This document shows positions 1 through 10,996 of a stretch of 64,000 nt of DNA, piece after piece. The first letter of the stretch is position 1. Every line of letters starts with the position of its first letter. Made by a program: the position numbers and the translations under genes. The DNA lies in contig JAALGY010000017.1 in NCBI GenBank assembly GCA_032358165.1, forward strand, positions 2,170,001-2,234,000, in the 5' to 3' direction. The notes beneath the pieces were generated by a model that did not search any database, was not told the origin of the DNA, and saw nothing but the letters and a program-made list of their open reading frames with translations. Source of the DNA: Diplosphaera chodatii. Its lineage: Eukaryota; Chlorophyta; Trebouxiophyceae; Prasiolales; Stichococcaceae.

Positions 1-854
1 ATCTTAGAAGCGTACCGTGGCGGCCAGTGTGTAACATGAACATTGCGCCTCAGCGGCTCACCCACGCACCTTCAACACAGGAAGGGGTGCAAGGGTGTGT
101 GCATTGTTCAGGGCCACGATGTAGTATGCACTGCGGTCATTGATAGACCATAACGTTTGCATGATTGTGTGGCACATCATTGAGTTGTTGCAGTATTACT
201 GCAATAACATGGTTGAAGGTTGCAGTTTCTTGGCTGCTGTATGTGCGCCCACATTCAATGTCGCTGGCGTCATGCACCGCCGCAACATGTGTGCCCTTTC
301 ATGCTGAGCACAACTCAGCGGTTGCAGGTTGCGACCAAACTGCAACTTCAGGGAAAAGTGTATGTAGTGAGGTGGTGAACAGCTGTCGTCTGATGTAAGT
401 GTGTCTGTGAAGCATTACTGCTCTGTGCGCACGCATCACAGAACAAGCCTCCTGGTGTCAGCCTTGAGCGTCCAACACATAGGCACCTACACTGCCTGCC
501 GAGATGCAGATGAATCAAGGAAAGTGATAAGCCTGAAAGCGATATGCTCGATCGCTTGCTGTCAACCCCTGTCGGACGGTGTGTCAAATTTGATGGTTGC
601 CCTGACCGCCATTTTATCTGCCGGCGGTGTACGATGGTGTTCAACAGCTGTCGTGCATCAGCAAGGCTACTCAACACGTGGGCAGCTCAAAGCTTGACAC
701 TTAGCAAACTTAAAAGCCAGCTCGTCACATTGTCGGTTATCACTGCACCGCCACGCACTCCACACTCAACAGTCTGCACACACTTGGAGTGCTCGCTGCT
801 GGCTCTCGCACTGAGTGTAGAAGCAGCAGGTGTTGCACAGGACAGGCAACGCAG
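1..854. other. no gene recognised upstream of first secreted gene
   Basis: Short open frames occur on both strands, but none shows a family motif, signal peptide or consistent splice phase. It probably holds the promoter and 5' leader of the gene starting at 855 and perhaps the end of a gene outside the window. Confidence 0.4.
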
Positions 855-2227
855 ATGTCGGCCACCGCGAGTATGAAGGGCTTCGCCATGCTGCTCCTGG
901 TGGCACTGCTGGCCGCTGCAGCCACGAACGGCGGTGAGGCTGGTTGAGTTCAGCGACACCATGCATGCACGCACGCACGGGCATCTGCTCTAGGATCTTC
1001 CGCTGTCTATACGCGTGCTGCTGGGGGTGTGTCGACTGTATCAGCTTCTGGGCGATGACGAGCACCTGCGTTTCAGTCTGCGGTCTAACATCTGACAGAC
1101 GTACGTGCAAGGCGGCCAGTCACGTGGACGATTGCAATATGCATGGTGATGACCTCTGCGCTGCGTGCAGGAGTGGCGGCTGCCGCAGCGCACCGCAAGA
1201 CATTGACGGGCCCACTTGCTGAGGTAACGTTCGAAGTGCTGAGGCATCAGGCTACCCAGATCTACGACCTGTCAGATTAGTCAGGTAAGGTCGCTTGCAT
1301 TAGACCATGCTGCAATTGCTCTGTGCTCCAAGCCATGCCAGCACTGCAACGTTGAGATCTTGCCCTCAGCTGAGATTTGTACACGCCAGCTGAAGCCATT
1401 TCATGCAGAGGTCTGTCATGCGTTGCCAATCTGCATCGAGATACGAACGTTGCTCTCGGGTTGCAGGTGGCGCTGGCAGGGCGTGTGCTGCAGGGATCAT
1501 CGGCGGCGTCCAGTGCCGCCGCCGCCGCTGCGAGTCAGCCGGTCGTCCCGTTGCAGCGGAAGTTTGTGCCTGTGCAGCAGCCGAAGAAGCAGATCATCGT
1601 GGTGAGCAATGCACACCCATGTGTTGTGTTTGTCATAACGCGATGCCAAGCATGGCAGGGGGTGCTCAACCTCAGTTCATTCTGCTTGCATATGGTGAGC
1701 AAGGTATTCTTAAAAACCAGCTGGGACTTCTGCATTGCTGTTGGCTGGCATCATCAACACTTTATGTAACACCATGGACACTGATCAGTAGCTGGGATGT
1801 CGAACTTTACGCATCAACTAACTTTCTGTTGTCAAAAGTGCCATCACAGACAAAGCTTGTGGCCCTGTGCGCAGTTCCCATCCCCACCTCCGCCGCTGGT
1901 CATCGTCAAGAAGGTGCCCCAGAAGCAGCAGTTTATTCCCGTGTCCGGCGGTGCCGCGGCGGCCAGCAGTGCAGCCAGTGGAGGTGATCGTTGTTGTCTG
2001 AGTGTCTGTCACCATTCTAATGTCCTGTCCAGCATGCTAGGAGGGAGGATGGCAAATCCTGGGGCATTGCTCGCACTGTCAGGCCGGTGCTGCTTCGCTT
2101 TCAGCTGCAGTGTTGGGCATTGCAGTTTGACCTGCAGCAGCTCGCTGCAGCATGCGCCAAACAGTGGCATTATTGTTGCCCTGCAGGCGGTGCAGCTGCG
2201 TCCAGCGCATCTGCGGGCGGCCGTTGA
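855..2227 (+). CDS. secreted Ala/Pro/Lys-rich repeat protein, shorter paralog
   Basis: Exons 855-933, 1171-1223, 1467-1601, 1875-1983 and 2187-2227 join in frame (417 nt, 138 aa). The first exon is a signal peptide: Met-Ser-Ala start, then a Leu/Ala core ending near ATNG. The mature part alternates Ala/Ser runs with short basic-hydrophobic modules such as VVPLQRKFVPVQQPKK and a Pro run leading into VIVKKVPQKQQFIPV, and ends in a Gly/Ala/Ser tail. There are no Cys residues and no catalytic motif. The gene at 3259 has the same order of elements and the same intron phases (1,0 before the repeat exon; a Pro-rich exon; a short Gly/Ala exon before the stop), so the two are tandem duplicates. A wall or extracellular-matrix structural role is inferred from secretion and composition only; I do not recognise the family. 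Confidence 0.75.
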
Positions 2228-3258
2228 GCACTGCATGTGCCCATCAACTGACAACAAGCCTCGCCACAACAAATCACAGGACACAAGAAGACATGCCCCG
2301 GCTTACACATGCAATCAAGCCGAAACCTGAGCCCGACGAGTGGTCTCGAACTTAAACGCATTGCACCCTGCAGAATGGCTGCAGGACGTGAGGTAGTCAA
2401 CAATAGTAACTGTATCGAGCACTACAGTATACCAGGTAGCTTTGCTACGTTGAGACCTGACTGATGATTGTGCACTACGAGCTATGGTTTGGCACCGGTA
2501 GTGGCGTGCACATCTCCACTGTGTATGTGCTGCTGGCTGCACGTCACAGCTTTGTTTGCTGAGCTTGCTTGATGTTGATGCTGTGAGTTGCTTTGTGTGT
2601 TGCATGACGATGACTGCAATCTGCTGCCCTGTTGTACAATATCAAGCACACAGCAACTTAGCTGGTTGGTGTCAGGGTGTTGCCGATGGTGTCCTGCCAG
2701 TACTTCCTCTTGTACTCCACCGCTCGCATGTGCACATCTTACGTAAGCGACTGCGGCATGTATACACACTCATTACTGAGTGCAATCAACAGATGCCCCT
2801 TCCAGCATCAGACATGTGAGTTGACCTCTCTACAGCAACGCAGCACGACCTCAAACCCTCTGAGCAGATGTAGTGTCCACAATCCTTGCTTTCATTTCTG
2901 CCGCCGTCATCTTTGCTGCCATGCACAGCACGCAGCACGCAAAATGAAGATTCAGCCTGTGCGTGCCCATTTCCGCAAATTAAGCTGGGATGGTAACGAC
3001 AGCAGTAAGAAAGTGATGCAATCATGTAAGGTCATATTGTTGATGGCGTGCACGTGGCGGTCGTTGGCCTGTCCTAGATGTTTATTAGGGCACATACATA
3101 AGCGACAATGTCACGAACGAAAGCACGGGCACCAGCTGTCGCTCTGGATCAAGCCACCTGCTCATGCCCAAAGGACAACCTGCACATTGACGATCATCAC
3201 TTGCCATCTCTGTGCTACCAGCAGACAGGGCGTCTTGTGACAAGGGCAAGGCTCAACC
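2228..3258. other. intergenic between the two paralogs
   Basis: This should hold the 3' end of the first paralog and the promoter of the second. The open frames here have no recognisable motif, and none extends into supported splice sites. No repeat copy of the neighbouring coding exons was seen in it. Confidence 0.4.
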
Positions 3259-5036
3259 ATGAAGACCACAGCCACCCTTCTCCTTGCGGCGCTGGCGCTG
3301 ACCGCCATTTTTACAACTGGTGGGCTGTCAGGACGAAGGACTTGCAGGGATACTACTGCAACGGCTGACATGACACGGCCCCAGATAGATATCCTGCATC
3401 GTGCATGCATTGGTATATGAGGTGCATGCAGGTGCGACATCCTTACATATATAGGGATGCACACCATGTACAAACTGACTGTGTCGCATCCTAGTGTTGA
3501 GGAACTCCTGGTTCATTTATTGCTTGCGTTGGATGCCTGGCTCCGTATATGCTTCTAACGTTGAGCTCTGAATCTAACCTTGTCGGTACTGGCGGCGGCA
3601 GCATCAAACATGTATAAGGGCTCACTCCACCACATGGCTTTATGTGCACTGCAGCATCTGCTGATGCTGGTCACCGCAAGCTGCTGTCCACACCGACCAA
3701 CATCATCCAGGCGAGAGTGGAGTCGAAGTGCTGTCTGCTCCGTTCTGATGTGTCGCATGGACATGAACATGGATGTCATACCACTGTTCGGATCTCCAGG
3801 CTGCTGCCACAATGCACATTGGATGCCGAGCATCTTCAGCCTGGGTGCACACAGGGACCTGCCGCTGCTGCCATCGGCCGCCGCCTGAGCGGAGCAGCGG
3901 CCGCTGCAGCAGCTGCCGCTGCTGCCAGCCAAAAGGCCGCCGGCGAGAAGGTCGTGCCAGTCCACGAGAAGAGGGTCGTCCCAGTTCACCAGAAGAAGGT
4001 CGTGCCAGTGCATCAGAAGAGGGTCGTCCCAGTCCACCACCAGAAGAAGATGGTCCCAGTGCCGGTCCAAAAGAAGGTCGTCCGTCTCCCAGAGGAGCGC
4101 CCGTCTTCAGGCGCCGCCGCATCTGCTGCTGCTGGTGCGCACACAGGCTTTCATCAGCATGTGCGGCTCACTGAATTTGCTCCAGCATGGAAGTTTGTTG
4201 CATGGTTCTGTTGCTTTGCGATGCTGCTGTCAGCTGTAAGCTGGTGCTGAGCCGGTATGCGGCACCACACCGCCATTGCCAGCAGCCTTCTTTTGTGTTT
4301 ATGCATGCAAACCAGCAGGTGCCTTCTGTGTACTGTGGGCCTGCAGCAGTGCATAACCAGTCCCCATGTCGACGAGGTTTGTACCATGTCTCTGCAGCTG
4401 CTGGCCGCCGCCTTGCGCAGGATGCTGCGGCCGCCGCCGCCGCCGCCGCCGCTGGGCAGCAGCAGCCAGTGTTTCAGCCTGCCCAGCCGCATGTCGTCAA
4501 GAAGTTCATCGCCAGCGTGCGTGCCTTGAATACTCGTGCAGCGTTGACAGAGCACACTGCATGTGCACACCTGCATCACGAGCGGCAGTGTTAGCCTGCA
4601 TTGGGGAGCATAATGCGGCAGCACTGCTGAGTGTGCATTACTGAGCCTGCATCACTGCGACTTACTGCCTGGTCGGCACACGCAGCCGCCTCCACCGCCG
4701 CCGCCGCCCCCGCCGCCCGTGGTCGTGAAGAAGGTCGTCCCCGTAGTGCGCCACGAGGTCATCCCCCTGGCAGCTGCCTCGGCCGGCGCAGGTGCTGCTG
4801 CGCACCTGGTCACCTTTCGGCAGTGGACCTGCACATGTAAAGCGAGTGCTGCAGCCACCAGCATGTCTCCTTGTGCCCCATCTCGACAGAGGCATGACAT
4901 TGCATGCCTGGAGCGCCTCGGCAGTATCATCATCACCAAGGATACAGTACTGAGCCATCGTCCATGCCGCACAGCAGGTGGCGCTGCGGCTGCTGCGGGC
5001 GTCGGCAGTGCTAGTGTTGCTGCCGCTGCTGGCTGA
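3259..5036 (+). CDS. secreted VVPV/Lys repeat protein, longer paralog
   Basis: Exons 3259-3319, 3655-3710, 3855-4134, 4398-4516, 4686-4791 and 4978-5036 join in frame (681 nt, 226 aa). Exon 1 is a signal peptide (MKTTATLLLAALALTAIF). Exon 2 ends at a GC donor (CAG|GCGAGA). Exon 3 has a poly-Ala block and then five tandem units of the form VVPVHQKK/R, the fourth and fifth slightly longer (HHQKK, then MVPVPVQKK). Exon 4 adds another poly-Ala block and a Gln/Pro/Phe segment ending HVVKKFIAS; it has no counterpart in the paralog at 855. Exon 5 is a Pro run followed by VVVKKVVPVVRHEVIPL, and exon 6 is a Gly/Ala tail. Spaced Lys pairs between hydrophobic Val-Pro cores suggest a cross-linkable or polysaccharide-binding extracellular protein; that is inference. 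Family not recognised. Confidence 0.8.
3951..4076 (+). repeat. in-frame 24/27-bp tandem repeat, five units
   Basis: Five consecutive units, three of 24 bp (from 3951, 3975, 3999) and two of 27 bp (from 4023, 4050), each start with GTCGT or ATGGT and encode a Val-Val-Pro-Val core plus a basic tail. Units differ mainly at synonymous or His/Gln/Glu positions. Confidence 0.9.
4431..4453 (+). repeat. CCG trinucleotide run coding for poly-Ala
   Basis: About eight CCG units in frame for Ala. A second CCG-rich tract at 4686-4718 is read in another phase and codes for a Pro run, so one simple repeat type gives two different homopolymers in the same protein. Confidence 0.85.
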
Positions 5037-5696
5037 TCGCTCAGCCACCTCACGTAACCAAGGCTTCCCACTACGACTGGCCATGTTTCAGATTGGGCAT
5101 GTGGATGCGAAAGGTACACCAAGCGCCATACGTGTTCAGCTTGAGCTGACAGCAAACTTGCTCCTATCTGCTGACACTGTGTACAACACGTCTCAGTGCA
5201 AGAAGTGCAGATGCGTGTAAGTAGTCGAGGCTGCCGATAAGACGTAACCTTCATCTGATGACGCGGTCTTTGGTGTTCAGTTGCTCAGCATGTGTTGGGC
5301 AATGTAACACCGGCGCCGTGGTTGATGTGTGGTTTGGTATGCTGTGATCTTGGCGGGCTGTGCCTGAGTGGATGCCGCTACTGTTGACAACAGATGTGTG
5401 ACATGCTGATTGATTGTTGCAAAAATAAAGTAGCGAACGATAATGCTGTGTAATGCTACAGCATATCCCAGATCTGGAGCAATTCCACCCCGCATCATAG
5501 GACAAGCAACCCTCAGTCACAGACCTGCAACACAAGGTGTTTCCCATACTTCTGACCATCTTCAGGAGCGGCCCCGACAGCATAAACCAAGCAGTAAACC
5601 TTAATGTCAAGTGTTGCAAGCACCAACCAAAACCCCGCTGCTCAGTAAGCCAATCATATACCGAACAACCAGCAGAAAGGCCATTAGATGGAATCG
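5037..5696. other. convergent intergenic region
   Basis: This lies between the end of the repeat-protein gene (+) and the last exon of the bZIP gene (-). It is more AT-rich than the flanking exons, as expected for two 3' UTRs. No supported coding exon was seen. Confidence 0.4.
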
Positions 5697-8600
5697 TCAG
5701 GGTTTTGCTGCTTCTGACGCCTCATCGCTGGGCTTCAGTCCAACAGCAGCCTCGTACCCTGCGACAGGGACAGTTTTGGCGCCCTCACGAACAGCACGCC
5801 GTGCATCAGCGGACAAGATGAGTGCTGCAGTGCCGGGATGTTGTGGCTTTGCAGCCCCCATTGCTGGCGCACTGACACAATTACAAGCAGGGGACATCAA
5901 CAGGGTGGCACCCATTGACAGCAGCTCCCCCGCCGATGGGTCGCCTTCCTCCTCAGCCAAGCTGCACATAAATCAGTCAGTCATGGTGCAGGACTACAGG
6001 GCATTGCGTCCGCAGGCAGCAATTGGCGGGCTGGGAAGCAGTAGCAGATCATCCCGACCGGGAGGCAGGCGGCGCACCAGTTGATGATGGCCAGCATGTC
6101 TGGCGCCCAGGGGTATGCCTGCACGCCAGATGCATCGACCGCATAATGCAACGTCGTCTGTATCAGTTGCCAGGTGGTGCTGCAATGCTGTTCGATGCTT
6201 CACAGCATTGGCGCACCTGGACAATGACGTTGGCCGCCTGCAGCGGGCGGCCGATGCGGAAGGTAATGTTGATCATCAGCATCTGCAGTGCGGCAGATGC
6301 AAGCTCAGCGGGCCACCCTTCACCTCTCGCATGCAGAGCACTGGAGCACCACCTGCTCACGGTCGGCAGCAAGCACATCCCTCGTACTGGCAGGGAGCAC
6401 AGCACCGAAAGAGGTCCGCCAAGTGCACGAAGATGCATGTGCACAGAACAGCGCATGCAAGTTAGGGGTAGTTAAAGAACTTCTCTTGTTTAACTACCCC
6501 TATGCAAGTCAGAATACCCGACCTGCAGCAGGCGGTGCTCCTCCGCAAGGTTGGCCTGCAGCTGCTCCGTGATGTCCACCACCTGCAGCGCCAACAGGCG
6601 CCCAAATGGGTGTGCGACTGCCTGTCATTGTCAGCTGGACAGCCACAGCCAGCAGTCCCCCACGTGACTGGAATGGCGTCTCAATATGTCAGCAAACGCA
6701 AGGCATGTGACATTGCGGGCCTCGAGTGCACACGGCGGCAAGACTGTTGCAGTATGTACAGTCGCCTGCAACTGTGCGACCAGCCTAGCAGAGCTTGCGC
6801 AAGCATCCGCACGTTGCAGTATTCGACTACGGAGGCCCGGCCGCCGTCGAATGTGGCGAGAGACGGCTTCAGCTGTGATGCGATGCCCTGCCGCTTGCGC
6901 AGCACATCTCCCAGCCGCCCCAGGTACAATCGCTGCAGAAAGGGTGCGCAAACTTAGGGCTGGTCCATGTGCTTGGCCCCGCAGCCGGCATACTGCAGGT
7001 GCAGGAGTGGCTGAACAGCTGCTGCGCTCCACATCACTCAGCAGAACTGTTGCATATGTTGTCAGAACAGCCTGGTGTGGCATGTACCCGCAGCTGCCGC
7101 ATGCCCATGCGCTGCTCCTCCGGCATCTTGAGGCTCCTCTGCAGAACAGCGATGCCTGGTCAGTGGCTTCACGCACAACAGCCTACATCACTGCATGGTC
7201 ACATGAGGTCAGCATGCAAGCCGTGCTGCATGGCAGCGGTCAGCGCACCATGATGACGTGCCAGAAGTCGCGCGTCGGGAGGTTCTCCTCCGCGGAGCCC
7301 GCCTCCATGCGGTTGCAGTGCCTGGCACCAGGCAGTGTATGGTGAGCTGGGTGTTCTGCAGCATCCTGAGTTTGACAGCGCCTTGCTTGCGATTGCTTGG
7401 GACCGTAGAGCATTGTGCAACCAAGAACCGTACAGACACAGCGCATCAGCAGATCATGTGTCAAGCTCAGTCCGCAGGCCGCTGCAGCCGGACACTTAAA
7501 GCAACTCAGCTCGTTAGCCCCGTCACCAAAATGGTGGCGATTTGGCGACGTTACCACATAAGGTGAAGGATTTCAAACTTTCGTGTTCATCAGCTCACCA
7601 TGTGCGGTAGCCTCGGGGGTTGTGGATGCTGATGGTGGCCGCCAGGGTGACCGCCTCCCGCACGAGCACAGCCGCGCGCTTCCCGGCCGCCGCCTCCGGG
7701 TCGCTCCTGGCCTCCACCAAGAGCTCCGCCAAACGGCACACGTACTCCTGTGCATGAAGGATACCAGCTTGAGCCAGGGCAGCTAGGGCTAGGGCAGCTG
7801 GTGGCATTGGGACAGAGGCTGGGTGCAGAGGAAGTACAGCACTCCGATCAAGTCAGAAACTCTACTCCGACCCAACTAACACCCCAGGCGGCAGGTGGTG
7901 ATGTTACAGACTGCGCTCGCAGTCCTGATGATCCGAACAGCCGGGTTTGCACAAGCATAAGCAGCAGGGTGCACCTTCCAGATGCGCGCATGCTGCTCCC
8001 ATGGCATGCGCTTGATCTGCTCCGTGGTCAGCGTCAGGTGCTGGTCATCCCGCACCTGCATCAAGCATGTGCACGCCGAAGGTCATGCATTGCAGTCGAG
8101 GCAATGCAGGATGTCCTGTCCCTGCTGTGTCAGTTTGTCCAGGTGCACAGCAGCTGGTGGTGCCCACAAACTATGGCGCATCTGTGCTGGCAACAAGGAT
8201 CCAGACCCACTGACGGTGAGCAAGACATGCAGCACGCCTCACCGTGAGCACAATCGCAGCGCCCTCGACTGTCGGAGCATCCATGCCATCCCTTGATGGC
8301 GGCCTCGGCACAGACATGCCCGCCTGTGCGAATGCCTCTGCCGTTGGGTCGGAGGGTTGGCTGGCTGATGGCGGGTCGCCACCCTGACACGAGCGCAGCG
8401 TGTCAGATCAGCGATAGCAATACTGGTTGCCAATGCAACAGCTTGCAGCAGCCCCACTTGTCAGTGCTCATGTGCACCTGAGACCTTGACACCACTGCAT
8501 GGGCTCACCCACACAGATGAAGCAGTGCAAGAAAGCCAAGTGCGAGCACCTGCGGCGGTGTGGAGGGGTGCGCTGGATCGCTGTCGGCCCGTGCGCCTGG

Positions 8601-10491
8601 GCCCTCCAGCAGGCGCCCTTGCTGCAGATCCGTCTCCCGCTCTTCCGCCTGATAGCAGCCAGCAGGCAACATTTCCACCCGCAGCATATTGGATACACAC
8701 ACTAGGGTGCATGGGACGTGCGCTAGCCAGGCTGTGGTACCACATAATAGCAGGCTGCAGGTCATGCCGGTATGAGCGTAACACTCTGCATCCTACCTAG
8801 GCGGACAGATGGTTGTCATGCTTGCAACAGAGTATGCCTCAGCATGTGCACAGCACCTGGCGCATCGCCTTGAACTTCTCCAGCATGGTGTTGCGAGCGA
8901 CGAGCAGGTCGTGCTCGATGCGCAGCTGTGTGACGGACGCCCGCAGCACCTGCGTGCGCTCCTGGCTCTCTGCCAGCCTCGCGCGCTGCCGCTCCCGAAA
9001 CCGCTGCTGCGCCCGCCTGCATAGCATGTACACAACCGTCGTTCTGTGTGTGAGGAGTCACGCACATGTGATGCAAGGGTTGACCATTTCGTTCGATGCA
9101 GTACACTCCACATTGGACGAATCATATCGCAGTCTTCCACACGAAGCACACCTGTTCTTCTCCTTGACTTTGGCAATTTTGTCCTCTACGCCGAGTCCCG
9201 CTGGCGAGGCGCCCTCATCAGCATGGCCGCCGCCGCTGGCGCTGCTGCTGCGGTGTGCTGCCAGATCCACAGCGCCGGATGCAGCTGCAGACATACATCG
9301 GTAGTCTGGCTTACCATGCTGGTGTTGCCTTGATCGCAGCATGCTTGCATCCAGCGCACTGTGTAGCAGGTCCTCAGGCTGCTGCTTTCTGGTGCATTTC
9401 GCATGTTGTCCACATAAAGCAGTGCACGGAGCACCTGCACCGAGGCCCCAGCTGCTGTGGGCATCCACGTTGCCAGAACTGCCACTGGACGCATGGTTGG
9501 ACGCACGGCTTGGTAGCCGCAGGTCCCCACTGCCGCCGCTGAATGCTGACACATGCGGACCCTGAGCACTGCTGATATCGAGTGGGTAGCCTGCAGGACT
9601 GCCAGTCGCATAGCTCCGAGACACGTCGAGCGGGGTGCCACCAGCCACGTCACCGCTCCTGCCGAGAAGGTTGCCTGCTGTGCCACCGCTGCCCAGGTTG
9701 CTGCTGATGGGCTGCATGCCGGGAAAGGCTGGCAGCATGCCAAGGCCATCAGATGTGCGCATGCTCTGCGGCAGCGGCTGCAGCATTGCGGGTGCCTGGT
9801 CAAGTGGAGCACTGCAGCTCCCAGGGCGAGGCTGCTGCCGCTGCGGTTGCTGCTGTTGCTGCTGCTGGTAGAAGCCGGCATGCGTGCTCATCAGCTGATG
9901 CTGCTGATCTGCTGCAGCATACTGCGGCATCGACTGCTGTGGCACCTGGTAGGCATACTGCAGTCGGACACGTCTCAGGTGACGATTCGAGCAAGGATCG
10001 GAAGGAACGCAACAGTGACTTGCGAAGCGAACACATGATGTCATGCGGCGCCCACCTGCTGTTGCTGGCCTGGGAACTGATTGTAACCATATGCATACTG
10101 TTGCTCATGCTCCCGCTGCAAGTCTGCCATTGTCGGCGTGCTGCCTCGCAGTTCGCCAGCCGAGAAAAGGGCATCTGGCTGCAGTGGCTGCTCCAAAGCC
10201 CGATTCTGTGCTGCTGCCACCTGCAAAGCAAAGCGGAGTCGCAACTTGAAATGCCGCGATCGGCGCAAGTGGGCGCGAACTTGGGCAAGCCAGTACAGCA
10301 TGCCAGCTGGCGGTGCAGAGCCACCTGCTCGTGTTGCAGGTCTGGCCAGTTGTCAACAAGCGACGACAGGAAAGGTTCGTCGCCATGGCCTGATCCAGCA
10401 GCGGGAAGTCATCGTCCAGAGAGCCAAGACTTAGCATCACGTCCTCCTCGCCCGGCAGGGGTAGCGGCAAACTGCTGCCGGGCTCCATCAT
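5697..10491 (-). CDS. bZIP transcription factor, NxxAQxxFR class, with long C-terminal region
   Basis: The model starts at 10491; first exon 3' end unresolved between about 10380 and 10440. Then 10056-10220, 9435-9957, 9152-9284, 8857-9016, 8550-8648, 8243-8383, 7975-8055, 7599-7747, 7249-7321, 7088-7138, 6813-6932, 6523-6582, 6217-6282, 6078-6118 and 5697-5961, with matching phases (about 740 aa). The N-terminus is acidic (DDDFPLLD) and followed by Gln-rich stretches. A basic region with EKNRRAQQRFRERQ spans the 9152/8857 exon junction; it leads into a zipper with Leu at three successive heptad positions, the first heptad position being Ser. The roughly 390 residues after it are helical-looking and contain FRIGRPLQAANVIV; no known domain was recognised. 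The basic region predicts nuclear DNA binding. The end is slightly uncertain: reading through 6078 would stop at 5981. Confidence 0.82.
6463..6502. repeat. intronic inverted repeat, 14-bp stem and 12-nt loop
   Basis: Left arm 6463-6476 (TAGGGGTAGTTAAA) is the exact reverse complement of 6489-6502. It lies inside the bZIP intron between exons 6217-6282 and 6523-6582, ending about 20 nt from the exon at 6523. Confidence 0.9.
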
Positions 10492-10996
10492 GCCGCCGGG
10501 TGATCAGGAGCTCATATGAGGGGTGTCTGCTAGACAGCAAACATGCTGCGCGCAATCTTGTGCTCACAGTGCTTGCAGACGTGCAATGCTGACGTAACAA
10601 GCGTATGTCAGTTGTTGCCCCGGAAGTGTGCAGGGATCCGCAGAGTGTGAGTTCGCAAGGTTTGCTGCTGCATGCACGCTGTGCGTTTTCAGCACGGTCT
10701 GCGAGCTTCCCGTCGTTGTCACTGCCCCACTTGGAGCACATCTGCTGTAGTGCTGGCGCCTGGGCTTGATCTGCATCGTTCTACCTCTAATAGAATGGTT
10801 TAGACTCTACGGCGCGCCTTGCGTGACTACGTCAGTTGCGGTCCGAGAGTCAGTGGAAAGCAGTGAGCTGACCAGTTCAACAATCACCACCCTGCACTCG
10901 ACAGAAATTCCAGGACTGTTGGTCAACAACAGTGCGCACGCTGATCACTTGGATCAGTAATTGTCGTGGGAGACAGCTGCGCGTGTATGGCCTCTC
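10492..10996. promoter_or_regulatory. divergent upstream region of bZIP and PC-esterase genes
   Basis: About 505 bp between two start codons pointing away from each other. It must contain both promoters and leaders. No TATA element or known motif could be assigned with confidence. Confidence 0.5.

Noticed and set aside
5981..6118. bZIP stop at 5981 by reading through 6078
   Set aside because: A GT donor at 6077 and a strong TGCAG acceptor at 5962 agree in phase and lead to an 88-codon terminal exon. It remains a possible alternative.
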